Under the pieces are notes generated by a model. The model searched no databases. It was not told the DNA's origin and saw nothing but the letters and a program-made list of their open reading frames with translations. Shown piece by piece: positions 9,205 through 17,914 of a stretch of 64,000 bases of DNA (positions are counted from its first letter, which is position 1; each line of letters opens with the position of its first letter). A program made the translations under genes and the position numbers. Origin of the DNA: Ricordea florida (taxonomy: Eukaryota; Cnidaria; Anthozoa; Corallimorpharia; Ricordeidae); contig OX453275.1 of NCBI GenBank assembly GCA_949710005.1, positions 3,379,473-3,443,472 on the forward strand, written 5' to 3'.

Positions 9205-9259
9205 ACATCTTATTCTTGATCTAAAGACCGGATTAATTGAAACACAAAGAATAAGATGT
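9205..9259 (+). promoter_or_regulatory. Intergenic hairpin overlapping a start codon, TCTAAAGA in loop
   Basis: A perfect 13-bp inverted repeat, ACATCTTATTCTT (9205-9217) with its complement (9247-9259), encloses 29 nt carrying GATCTAAAGACC. The right arm includes the ATG of the next gene (9256). A weaker 9-bp inverted repeat (9134-9142 with 9186-9194) precedes it directly after the upstream stop. Confidence 0.7.
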
Positions 9260-10776
9260 TATTTGAGGATTTCAAGACCCGATACCCAAACGCCAACCTA
9301 AATAAATTTACATTTGTTAATGATTCGTATGGGGGATATATTAAATGGAAAGTTAATGGAACAACAGTTATGTCAAATGATGATCCTTCTGGGAAAACCT
9401 GGACTGATGATCTTTCTAATAATTTGAAAACATTATTATGGAGAGATTTAGGCTTAGAAAAGAAACCTAAAGTTGGCTCGTTTCCAAAGAGTTTATCAAT
9501 TACAAATCAATCTTATCCAATACCTGCTATTAAATTTGACGACTTTACAACTGATGTAACAAAAACTTTAACCTCTCTAGATATATATGTTACAGATAAA
9601 AAGAAATTCGTTGCTCCTATGAGAAACATATTTAAATCGCAAGTTGTAACATTTAATTCCGCAAGGGAGTGCAAAACATGGTTGAATAAACCAGATTTTA
9701 ATCATTGGCCTCAACAACTTAACTTTGCAGTTTGGTGTGCAACATCTGGTTGCGGTATGAGTCTTTTTGAAAGTCTAAATTATCCTAAAGTAATTAGCAG
9801 TTTTATAAAGTTTCATATATATTTCACAATAAGACGAATATTTTATGAATTGAAACTGCCCTTACCAGATGAAAAACCTTTTTCAATAAAAAATAATCCA
9901 TATAATAAAGTTGCATATAATAAATTGTGTAAAGAGTTTGGGATTAGTAATAATTCTGACTTTAGGTGGAAGGGTGGAAGAAATCATGGTTTGGGAGATC
10001 AATTTATTTATTACAGCTCAGGAGGAAATGAAAATTTATATATTGTAAGAAAATATGATCATGATGCAAATACTTGGCCTGGACAAAATAAATTTTCTGA
10101 TGAGGGTTATAAAGATGGAGATGGAAATAAAATCTCGTTTATTAGAAATGATCTATTTAGTGATTTCAAATATGCTTGGTTTATTCCTATGGAAGGGCAT
10201 GGGCTCACCAAAGCGGGGCTTGGAAGATTAAATCGATCGGTTGAAGCTTTTGTTTACTGCGTATTAGGTGCGCAAGTTAATACTAGAAACCCAATTTATG
10301 ATAGTGGTGGTGGTGGCGGTGCAATAGAAACACAAAATGAATTCAAAGCCTTATTTGAGAGTAGTGTAATAGAAAATGACATTTCTAAATCTATTCAAAA
10401 TTACCAACAATCTGTGCAGGAAACTAAATTACGGCTTGATTTGGCTGTTGCTCCAGGTGTTTGGTTGATGCCAAGTAATATGATTATAAATACAGAAAGT
10501 GTGGTTGGGTATAATAACAAACTCATGAAAGCTACTGAAGATATGAATTTTGGAGTAAATAATGCATTAAATGTTGAAACAAAAACAGTTGGAATAAGTC
10601 ACAGTTTAGGCTCTTCAAAGGTTTCTTTACCTCATAAGCCCGAAACAAAACCAAAAACTATAATACCAACAGAAAAAGCACAAACAGACGCAATTAAACC
10701 AACAACTTCACATCAAAACAATCTTATATTATTTATTATTTTAGGTGGAGGATTATCTTGGTTTTTATTTCGTTAA
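9256..10776 (+). CDS. Large conserved structural-protein candidate with C-terminal anchor
   Basis: 506 aa, no enzyme family recognised. A conserved block, QQLNFAVWCATSGCG, lies near residues 154-168, and a second block (ISKSIQNYQQSV to NTESVVGYNNKL) near 376-430. Both persist in copy 2 (54020-55150). The end is a Pro/Thr/Lys-rich linker and a hydrophobic anchor (NLILFIILGGGLSWFLF), so it is probably membrane-tethered and exposed. Its size and its neighbours (a coiled-coil membrane protein and a penton-like protein) suggest a minor capsid or spike component. This is inference. Confidence 0.82.
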   Translation: MLFEDFKTRYPNANLNKFTFVNDSYGGYIKWKVNGTTVMSNDDPSGKTWTDDLSNNLKTLLWRDLGLEKKPKVGSFPKSLSITNQSYPIPAIKFDDFTTDVTKTLTSLDIYVTDKKKFVAPMRNIFKSQVVTFNSARECKTWLNKPDFNHWPQQLNFAVWCATSGCGMSLFESLNYPKVISSFIKFHIYFTIRRIFYELKLPLPDEKPFSIKNNPYNKVAYNKLCKEFGISNNSDFRWKGGRNHGLGDQFIYYSSGGNENLYIVRKYDHDANTWPGQNKFSDEGYKDGDGNKISFIRNDLFSDFKYAWFIPMEGHGLTKAGLGRLNRSVEAFVYCVLGAQVNTRNPIYDSGGGGGAIETQNEFKALFESSVIENDISKSIQNYQQSVQETKLRLDLAVAPGVWLMPSNMIINTESVVGYNNKLMKATEDMNFGVNNALNVETKTVGISHSLGSSKVSLPHKPETKPKTIIPTEKAQTDAIKPTTSHQNNLILFIILGGGLSWFLFR

Positions 10777-10822
10777 TGTTTTGATTATATAGTCTAAAGA
10801 TGAATATGATGTAATCAAAACA
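10777..10822 (+). promoter_or_regulatory. Intergenic hairpin starting at a stop codon, TCTAAAGAT in loop
   Basis: The left arm TGTTTTGATTATAT begins at the base after the upstream TAA. The right arm (10809-10822) pairs with it over 14 positions with one G-T. The 18-nt loop contains GTCTAAAGATGAA. The next ATG is at 10825, 2 nt past the stem. Confidence 0.72.
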
Positions 10823-10824
10823 AA

Positions 10825-11457
10825 ATGCTAAGTATAACAATGTATGATTCTGAAACTAGGATTTATTTAGACCCACCAATTAAATATGTTAGTGAATTAC
10901 AACTGCTGGATTGCAATATAAAAACTAAAAGATTGTTTAATTTCAAAAAATTAGAAACAATAAGTGATCAAAGCAATAATAAATTAATGGTAATAAATCC
11001 CGGAACATATTCAATTAATGATATAAAAACATTAATTAGCATAACTGAAAAAAGTAAAAATATACTGATGTTTCCAGGTGATAATATTAACTATATAATA
11101 AATAATAAATCATTTGACATTAAACTAAGCGATGGTTTACAAAATTCGTTGGGTTTGCCAGAAATTTTAATTAAAAACAGAATATATGAGATTAATATAA
11201 ACATAAAAGAACCATTAAGATTGATGTGTAGCATAGTTGATAATAGAATGTCATATATGAATAGTAAAAAATCTGATCTTTTAAAAATACAACCATCACA
11301 ATTACTAGCAAACATACCATCACAAGATTACCCAACAATTCCAATTAGAAAATATGATAACTTAATTAATTACTTTGATTTAAGTATATTAGATTCTGAA
11401 TGGGAAAAATTTGATTTGAAAGGATCTCCAATAACTTTTAGTTTAAGATTTAGATAA
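10825..11457 (+). CDS. Penton-like / vertex protein candidate
   Basis: 210 aa, soluble and beta-rich, with no membrane segment. It begins with short beta strands (residues 1-35), has NPGTYSINDIKTLI near 55-68 and FDIKLSDGLQNSLGL near 97-112, and ends in a beta-rich IxFSLRF tail. The copy 2 homolog (about 55250-55831) keeps the GxY, L-D-LG and terminal beta pattern. It is the last gene of the + strand run. A single-jelly-roll penton or host-contact protein would be expected at this place in the gene set, but the fold is not proven. Confidence 0.75.
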   Translation: MLSITMYDSETRIYLDPPIKYVSELQLLDCNIKTKRLFNFKKLETISDQSNNKLMVINPGTYSINDIKTLISITEKSKNILMFPGDNINYIINNKSFDIKLSDGLQNSLGLPEILIKNRIYEININIKEPLRLMCSIVDNRMSYMNSKKSDLLKIQPSQLLANIPSQDYPTIPIRKYDNLINYFDLSILDSEWEKFDLKGSPITFSLRFR

Positions 11458-11462
11458 ATTTT

Positions 11463-11494
11463 TGTTATATAACCATTTATTAGGTTATATAACA
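11463..11494. terminator. Perfect 12-bp hairpin between convergent genes
   Basis: TGTTATATAACC (11463-11474) pairs with GGTTATATAACA (11483-11494) over an 8-nt loop. It sits directly after the + strand stop (11457) and 16 nt beyond the - strand stop (11511), where 3' ends from both directions meet. Confidence 0.6.
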
Positions 11495-11510
11495 TAATTA
11501 TATAATATTA

Positions 11511-12128
11511 TTAATCTTCACCCCATAGTTTTTTCAAAAACTTTAACTCTTGAAAATCAATACACCAATCTAAATATCTAGATGGATGCCATGCTACAGG
11601 CATAAGCTCATTGTGTAAATCTTTATAAAATTTTCTTTTATGCACTTCTTTAATTAACTCATCGTGCAAACTTTTACAAAATTTTTCTTTATGCAATTCC
11701 ATATGTTGATTTTTCATTATAGAAACTTCAAATGAATAAATAATAAACTTTTTGTCAAACCTATTAATAAAAAATTTTCTTAAAACATAAATTGTATAAT
11801 AAATAATTTTATTGCAATTATTTAATATATCTTTTACAAAATAATCTACGCTTATACCATTAATCCCAAAATTTATATCAGTAGAATGCCCACAACAACA
11901 ATCATTATTATCTTCATCGTATTCTTCATTTTTTCTGTAATAATTAAAATAAAAACTAATAGGGTTTTTAATTTCTTTATTAATAATTACCCTGTTTTTT
12001 GATATATTTTCCAATAAATCATCTTTTATAAGATTAAAAAAAATACAAAAATTTAATATTTTTTCGTTATAATATATAATAATAACTTCATCTTTTTCAT
12101 CAATTACATCTTTTTTTATTCTTTCCAT
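11511..12128 (-). CDS. AWHP-motif protein, paralog 1
   Basis: 205 aa. Divergent N-terminal region with a 'F.. L I K D D L L' helix, Cys-rich middle (DCCCGHS), and a conserved C-terminus ending LMPVAWHPSRYLDWC followed by an acidic LKKLWGED tail. The AWHPxRxxDWC signature occurs at the C-terminus of uncharacterised proteins of mimivirus-like giant viruses. Function unknown. It is the last gene of a - strand cluster, with a strong hairpin just beyond its stop. Confidence 0.8.
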   Translation of the reverse strand: MERIKKDVIDEKDEVIIIYYNEKILNFCIFFNLIKDDLLENISKNRVIINKEIKNPISFYFNYYRKNEEYDEDNNDCCCGHSTDINFGINGISVDYFVKDILNNCNKIIYYTIYVLRKFFINRFDKKFIIYSFEVSIMKNQHMELHKEKFCKSLHDELIKEVHKRKFYKDLHNELMPVAWHPSRYLDWCIDFQELKFLKKLWGED

Positions 12129-12187
12129 TTTTTATATATTTTAACCTTTTAGCTTATAATTTTTTGTTATATAACATAATTATAATA

Positions 12188-12769
12188 TTAATCTTCTTCA
12201 CCCCATAGTTTTTTCAAATACCTTAACTCTTCAACATCAATACACCAATCTAAATATCTAGATGGGTGCCATGCTACAGGCATTAAATCATCATTCAAAA
12301 CTTTATATAATTTTCGTTTATGAATTTCTTTCATTAAATCATAATGTAATTTTTCTTGAAAATACAATTTATGAATACTTTTATATTTATTACAAACAAA
12401 ACAAAAACTAAATTTTCCAGTAAAAAAATTATCATAATTATAACAAAATATATCGCGTTCTAACATTTTAATAAATTTTTTATTAAATATATTTGTTATA
12501 TTTATTACATCTTTAAAAAATTTAACATCTAATATTTCGTTAATCTCAAAATCTATATCAACGGGGAAACTAAAACAAATATTGTTATATTTATTATTAT
12601 ATTCAGCAATAAATTTAATACAATTTTTTTCACCAAAAATAATATTGCGATTCCATTTTATATATCTTTTTATATTTTTTAACAAATCTTCTTTGATTTC
12701 CTCAATAAAATCACAAAAACTTAGTTTTTCTTTATTAAAATAATCAAAATCAAAATTATATATTTCCAT
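12188..12769 (-). CDS. AWHP-motif protein, paralog 2
   Basis: 193 aa. It has an 'F C D F I E E I K E D L L K N I' N-terminal helix, a variable middle and the same LMPVAWHPSRYLDWC end as paralog 1, plus LKKLWGEED. The near-identical C-termini with divergent middles point to tandem duplication followed by fast divergence. Its stop is followed closely by a palindrome, TGTTATATAACA (12164-12175). Confidence 0.8.
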   Translation of the reverse strand: MEIYNFDFDYFNKEKLSFCDFIEEIKEDLLKNIKRYIKWNRNIIFGEKNCIKFIAEYNNKYNNICFSFPVDIDFEINEILDVKFFKDVINITNIFNKKFIKMLERDIFCYNYDNFFTGKFSFCFVCNKYKSIHKLYFQEKLHYDLMKEIHKRKLYKVLNDDLMPVAWHPSRYLDWCIDVEELRYLKKLWGEED

Positions 12770-12809
12770 CTTTTATTTTATATTTTTTAAATCTTTAAAT
12801 CATTTCTTT

Positions 12810-12839
12810 TGTTATGTAACCATTATTTGGGTTATATCA
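12810..12839 (-). terminator. Imperfect hairpin after the 12842-13492 stop codon
   Basis: A TGTTATGTAACC-type arm and a GGTTATATCA-type arm lie 2-30 nt beyond the - strand stop at 12842. The same arm family is found after the other - strand genes. Confidence 0.45.
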
Positions 12840-12841
12840 TA

Positions 12842-13492
12842 TTATTCATCTGGTAAAGAATTATAAATTTCTTGCTCCTCAATATCATAACACCAATCCA
12901 CAACTCTTTTTGGATGCCATGCTACAGATATTAAATCATCATGCAAGTCTTTGTAGAATTTCTCTTTATGATTTATTTTATGTTTATCTACATATATAAT
13001 AACATCAAAAAAGTCAACAGTAAACTTTTTATCAAACTTATTAATATCACATTTTTTATCATAATAACCTTCATATTCATCAATCATGCCATAAAATTCA
13101 TCATAACCATTCCAACGAACATATTCTCCATCAACATAATGATAAACACCTGCTAAATTTTCATCAACATAATTTTTTAACCATTCTTTATACTTTTCAT
13201 CGGCTAAATTTAATAAATGTTTTACAAACTTATCAGAGAATATACCATTAGTACCAAAATTTTTATCAGAATAATAATAAATAAAATTTCCATCACTAAA
13301 TGTACTATAAGCTATTCTAAAAAAAATAGAATAATCTTTTTTTTCTTTTTCTTTAATAAAACAGCGATTTTTTGATAATATTTTTAACAAATCTTCTTTA
13401 ATTGTATCAATAAAATCACAAAAATTTAGTTCTTTTTCATTATAATATTGTAAGCTAAAAAAGCTATTTTTTTTATTTGTTAATATTTCCAT
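12842..13492 (-). CDS. AWHP-motif protein, paralog 3
   Basis: 216 aa. It shares the 'F C D F I D T I K E D L L K I' N-terminal helix and a SVAWHPKRVVDWC C-terminal motif, but lacks the LKKLWGED end (it ends EEQEIYNSLPDE). The middle is longer, Tyr/Glu-rich and unlike paralogs 1 and 2. It is the most diverged of the three. Function unknown. Confidence 0.8.
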   Translation of the reverse strand: MEILTNKKNSFFSLQYYNEKELNFCDFIDTIKEDLLKILSKNRCFIKEKEKKDYSIFFRIAYSTFSDGNFIYYYSDKNFGTNGIFSDKFVKHLLNLADEKYKEWLKNYVDENLAGVYHYVDGEYVRWNGYDEFYGMIDEYEGYYDKKCDINKFDKKFTVDFFDVIIYVDKHKINHKEKFYKDLHDDLISVAWHPKRVVDWCYDIEEQEIYNSLPDE

Positions 13493-13558
13493 CTTTTTAT
13501 TATTTAATTTTTTTATCTTTTAAATCAATTTCTATTTTAAACCACAAATCATTTCTTT

Positions 13559-13590
13559 TGTTATGAAACCAAAATAAGGGTTACATAACA
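13559..13590 (-). terminator. 12-bp hairpin (one mismatch) after the Cys/His repeat gene
   Basis: TGTTATGAAACC (13559-13570) and GGTTACATAACA (13579-13590) form a stem with one mismatch over an 8-nt loop. It starts 6 nt beyond the - strand stop at 13597. Confidence 0.55.
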
Positions 13591-13596
13591 TAATTT

Positions 13597-14031
13597 TTAA
13601 CACTCTTTACAATGATACTTTTGTTTATTATGTATACATATTTGTGACCCTCCACATTCTTTACAAAAATTTTTTTGTTTGTTATGTGCACATATTTGAG
13701 AGCCATCACATAATATACAGTAAGACTTTCTTTTTCTATGAATACATATTTGTGTGCCAACACACTCTTTACATTGATACTTTATTTTTTCATGAATACA
13801 TATTTGAGATCCCTCACATTCTTTACAAAAATATTTTTTAGTTCCATGTACGCAAGTATAATTATACTTTATAATAGCTTTTGTAATTAACTTATCAATA
13901 TCCACATCTGTAAATTTTTCCAGCTCATTAATTAAATTAGCTTTAAACATTCTATAACTTCCTTTAATTTCCAACTCTTTAGCAATAAATTTAAGTTGCG
14001 GTACATTTAATCTTCGTAATTGTTGTTCCAT
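13597..14031 (-). CDS. SAP-like domain plus five 18-aa Cys/His repeats
   Basis: 144 aa. Residues 1-40 read as a SAP-type DNA-binding helix-turn-helix (LNVPQLKFIAKELEIKGSYR). From about residue 60 there are five units of 18 aa with the pattern C-x-H-x6-C-x2-C-x5 (for example CIHNKQKYHCKEC), so the DNA carries a 54-bp tandem repeat. Such repeats occur in protist and giant-virus proteins and probably bind zinc. The fourth unit in the row has CILC in place of CKEC, so metal ligands are kept. A DNA- or chromatin-binding role is inferred. Confidence 0.8.
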   Translation of the reverse strand: MEQQLRRLNVPQLKFIAKELEIKGSYRMFKANLINELEKFTDVDIDKLITKAIIKYNYTCVHGTKKYFCKECEGSQICIHEKIKYQCKECVGTQICIHRKRKSYCILCDGSQICAHNKQKNFCKECGGSQICIHNKQKYHCKEC

Positions 14032-15391
14032 TTTTGTATATTATTTCTTCTTTTTAAATGAGTATTTTATTTCTTTTGAAAAATCATTTTTAAAATGTGC
14101 CAGATCCCTGTATCAGATTTTATTGTTTTCAGATTTCACATAAGCTTTGTATCAGCTTTGTATAGCCTTATTACACATGTTAACAAAGTGTGCTAGCAGC
14201 GCGCTTATTTAAATCGAAATGAAATCGAAATGAAATCGAAATGAAAATGTGCCAGGGGCCCCATAAATACACTACTAAGAGACATCTGGTACTAAGCAAC
14301 TGATTTAATAGTCGCGGCACAATGAAACATTTTCTTCTTCTGATTTCAACCGGAACAGTCACTCCTCTGTTCTCAAACAAGAAAAGAATATAGGAACAAA
14401 TCAATGAAATGTAATCATTCACAATGGATAATATTTCAAGACGGTATTGTCGAGAAGCATTCAATTTGTGTTTTCAGACTAAAAGCCACCTTTATTTTAT
14501 TTGGTATTCGACATTTTGCTTTCCCCTGAAGTACTTAGTTAAAGCGCTGCGATTTTCGATCGGGAGGCCAACTGGTCATGATTTGACAGAATAAATTTTC
14601 CAACCTGGATAATTCCCATTTCAGACCTGTATTATGTGAAAGTTAAAAATTCACATCACTAATTAATTTTCTCGTCCCTTGGGTCATTTGCATAATTATT
14701 CGAGTACAACTCCCGCAACAAATCTGAAGGTGATCGACACCCAGCTCTCAACAGTCCAGTCGCGTATGACCTCGTTCAGATCATCCCAGAGGTTGATTGT
14801 CACTTACAATTAAAACTTCTTCGGACATTCCGGTTACAGAGAGAATGGCCCTCTTCAGAGTTGTCAAGTACTTTCACAAGGAACTTTCCCAGAGAAACTG
14901 AACATCTAAAAAGGTAGTCGTTTCTCCCACCGGGAAGCTCCAAACGGCGATTCGTGTTCCATTTCCCAAACGTACATTCTCTTTGATGTCAATGACACCG
15001 ATAATACCATTTCCAGACTCACTCTGTAAAGCCCAGGGATTTATCTCCAAACGGTCAAAGCCATTACCCATTCAATTTTCCCAATTTTGATAAGCTTTTT
15101 CAGAGCAAAATTTAACACCAACCGGTATTTGCGTGTAGCTGGTAAACAACCCTAAGACAGCCCTTCATCTTCAAATGGAACGGGAACTTTCCGGAAACAG
15201 GGGAAGGTTTTGACAAGCAGACTTTTCGTCTCGAACATTTATTACATGCCGCTGTGGCGATAGTGGCGGTTGCGAAACGCATGATTATATTTTCTACTTT
15301 GAGATTTTGCTTAGTTAAAATGGTAACTAGGGGTCTGAACACCCTTCAAGAGAGTTTTTCCAGGAGTCGGTAGTTCACAAACAAATAAATA

Positions 15392-15395
<4 letters not shown>
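14032..15395. other. Right junction of copy 1, then gene-free host DNA
   Basis: The AT-rich viral DNA gives way to mixed-composition DNA around 14050-14260. That stretch holds two copies of AAAATGTGCCAG (about 14093 and 14242) and three tandem ATCGAAATGAA units (about 14214-14244), possibly remnants of the element's end. Beyond it I see no convincing coding region to 15395. Confidence 0.4.

Positions 15396-15423
<28 letters not shown>
15396..15423. repeat. (AAT)n microsatellite
   Basis: Uninterrupted AAT/ATA repeats after a short AAATA run. Confidence 0.9.
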
Positions 15424-15424
<1 letters not shown>

Positions 15425-15544
15425 CAGATGAACTTTATTAAATAGAGTGTCAACTGTATCTAGGACTGACGTACTAATTGGGGACACTGAAGCACAAATG
15501 AAATGATCATGGAATCAAATTACCGGTATATTAGATCAATCAAT

Positions 15545-15709
15545 TCAAATCAAATGTTGTTTTTTGTGGAGAGGGGAAAACCGGAGTACCAGGAGAAAAA
15601 CCTCTCGGAGCAGAGTAGAGAACCAACAAAGTCAGCCCACATATGACGCCGGAATCAAACCCGGGCCACATTGGTGAGGCGAGCGCTCTCACCACTGCGC
15701 CGCCAACCC
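15545..15709 (-). repeat. tRNA-derived SINE fragment
   Basis: On the - strand it starts GGGTTGGCGGCGCAGTGG with an A-box-like GTGGTGAGAGCGCTCGCC and a B-box-like GGGTTTGATTCC, then a non-tRNA tail. This is the form of a SINE with a tRNA-derived head; the tail ends near an AAACAACATTTGA stretch. A hairpin element has inserted at its 5' end. Confidence 0.7.
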
Positions 15710-15711
15710 TG

Positions 15712-15967
15712 AGGCCCTGCCAGGGTAAATTCCGACAAGCGACACGGGCCGAAAAGTAGCGACAGCGATCAAATGAAATAGCGACAAACGACTGCCATTC
15801 TATTAAAAATGTCGACAGCGACATCAAAGCCGAGAATTAGTGACAAAGAACTGAAGTAGTTGTCCCTTAATTCCCGACAGCGACGTAAAGCCTTGACAAA
15901 ACGCCGACACGAGGCATTTTAAAATTCCGACAAGCGACTTGGGACCCCCCCCCTCCTGGCAGGGCCT
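15712..15967. mobile_element. 256-bp MITE with 8-bp target-site duplication
   Basis: Terminal inverted repeats AGGCCCTGCCAGG (15712-15724) and CCTGGCAGGGCCT (15955-15967) are flanked by the direct repeat CAACCCTG (15704-15711 and 15968-15975). An 8-bp duplication points to a hAT-type non-autonomous element. The interior is rich in GCGACA words. It has no ORF. Confidence 0.75.
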
Positions 15968-15975
15968 CAACCCTG

Positions 15976-17847
15976 CTCCTCCACAAGCTCGCGTCTTGCA
16001 AATTATACTTGCAAACCGACTGAACATGGTGACCCATTTATAACTATATTAGGGGGCTTTAATTAACATGATCCCAGGGTGACTTTCAGCCCGAGGAGAG
16101 TACTCAGCTTCCCTCTTGTGGCTCAGTATTCGCTTAGATGATACTACAGCTAGAAAAGTCATGGCGGAGTTACTCATACCAGGAGCCCATCAATAGCGAT
16201 GAGCTCCGGCTCATACCAAAGCGAAAGTATCATTCCGGAACGAAATTTTGCACCGGTTTCAGTAAACGAGGAACGATCACGATTCGATTCAGTACGAAAT
16301 CAACGCTTCAGTGTACTCAAAAGAATGGGACACGCGCAATTAAGTCAATTGAAGTCTCACTCGTATTTATATTGGACACGCACCCCTTCATTCATGACAT
16401 GGTCAGGGTCTATTCAAAGTCAAGCATGTATAGCATTAGATAAGTGACTGTGGTAAACACCTTTAAGCAAAGTAATTATTCTGGCCAATCACAACAGGTG
16501 CGGACAGTCTAATAAACCGATCACAACTCAAAAGCACTTGTCGTTAGCACTAAGTGTTGAATAACGTGAGCCAGCGAGTCACCATTGGTTCTAGTTTTAC
16601 TTTTAATGTCTCTATTTGGTTGACCCGGATGGAAATCAAAAGTACGCGCAAAACCATTTTGGAGTTAATTGAAAGCTGCATCTGCTACTTTCTTTCTGAA
16701 GAAGACGTCTTCACGCTGACTGAAAGAGAATCTGCTTGCTGGTGACTGACTATACAGGTGGTGTAGCTAGGATTTGTAAAAGGGGGTCACAAGGTCACCT
16801 TCATAATTTTAGTTAAGCTAAGATCACAAACGTAGTCTACTTCAAATGTTCGGTCTTGCAAATGGAGTATGTAACTATTTAGCTCAGAAGAAGATTTATT
16901 GAATGTTGTTTCTTCGGATTCGCGTGTTTTCGCCACCTAAATTCCAGTGACATAAAACAATTATCTCACAAAGGGGGGAGTCATGGGCACTCCGGAACCC
17001 TCCCCCCCTACCTATGCCCAGGTTATGATCTTTCACTATAAGGCTTCGGGCAAATTAAACAAGAAGTTTTGGGATAAAACCTCATAAGTTCAAATGTCTT
17101 AAAGAAATTTCAACTATCCCCAACACTTTGTAACGTTTTTTTTTCTTACTAGAAATTCTAAAGAGCCTGAAAAAGCGGACAAGAAGTACTCGAAGTGGGA
17201 AAACGAATTAAATGCATGAGCAGTACTTTTTTTAAGTTTGATTCAAGTATTTTTAGCGGGGCTTTCAAACATTCGCTCCCCGGACCCGCACCAAACCTGT
17301 ATGGCAAGAACCTACGATTCTAGAGAACACATCTGGATTCGGTAGGCCTATAGTTTCGACAAAGAAATGGTTATCAGATGCTGGCGGAGAAGTTGTTTGG
17401 CTTTCAGATTGAAAAACACATTCCGCCATCTGCTCACAAATTTATTACTTGGGTGAAATAAATTAAAATGATTTCCGCGATAAATAATCTGTCTGTACCA
17501 ATTTCAGGGGTTCACAGTCAGGAAAAATTAGCAGTCTTCTAACGTTATTTCCCTGTTTCCGGAAAAATAATTTCTCTCGTATTTTTTGTTTCCACAAACG
17601 TAATGTCTATTGCAGACGGTATTTCAGTGAACCCCGCGTGACAAATGTAACTCAATGCGAGAAGGTTAAGTTTTGTACCCACCAGTCCACTGACAGACGG
17701 CTTTGCATTGCTTTATGGTCTTTATGGCTATATACTCGTCCATTGTCAGTTCAGCCGATCAAACAAAGGATTACTTTATTTCAATAAACAACCTCCAGTC
17801 GTGATTGGTTTCGTCAAAACCACGACTAAAGACAGCCTAAGGCAAGA
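15976..17847. other. Gene-free host DNA
   Basis: Short overlapping ORFs at 16138-16447 have no recognisable domain and I do not support them. No repeat family was identified. The stretch precedes the small gene at 17915 and presumably contains its upstream region. Confidence 0.4.
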
Positions 17848-17856
17848 CTTTATAAA
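17848..17856 (+). promoter_or_regulatory. Possible TATA box (TTTATAAAT)
   Basis: TTTATAAAT lies about 60 nt before the ATG at 17915. Position and sequence fit a TATA element of an intronless gene; this is a weak call. Confidence 0.35.
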
Positions 17857-17914
17857 TTCCTTAAATTGAATTTGTTTACGCATCCCTTGGGCGAAGTCGA
17901 CACATTTTCCCAAA

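Larger units (their letters stand above)
1..14100. mobile_element. Copy 1: AT-rich Polinton/adintovirus-like integrated DNA virus (left end outside window)
   Basis: About 14 kb of densely packed, intronless, AT-rich ORFs contrast with the intron-rich DNA to the right. It encodes a protein-primed-type DNA polymerase B, a retrovirus-type integrase, a probable capsid protein and an A32-like ATPase, the hallmark set of Polinton/Maverick and adintovirus-like elements. Two cargo types (AWHP-motif paralogs and a Cys/His repeat protein) are familiar from giant viruses. No ORF recognised here is broken, so the insertion is young or recently active. The right edge is inferred from the end of ORF density and the base-composition change near 14050-14260. 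The left end and any terminal inverted repeat lie outside the window. No adenain-type protease was recognised. Confidence 0.88.

Noticed and set aside
14180-15342. Several short - strand ORFs.
   Set aside because: No domain or homology pattern; random-like in gene-free DNA.
16138-16447. Overlapping ORFs of 80-100 aa.
   Set aside because: Low-complexity Ser/Thr/Arg composition, no conserved motif, two frames equally open.
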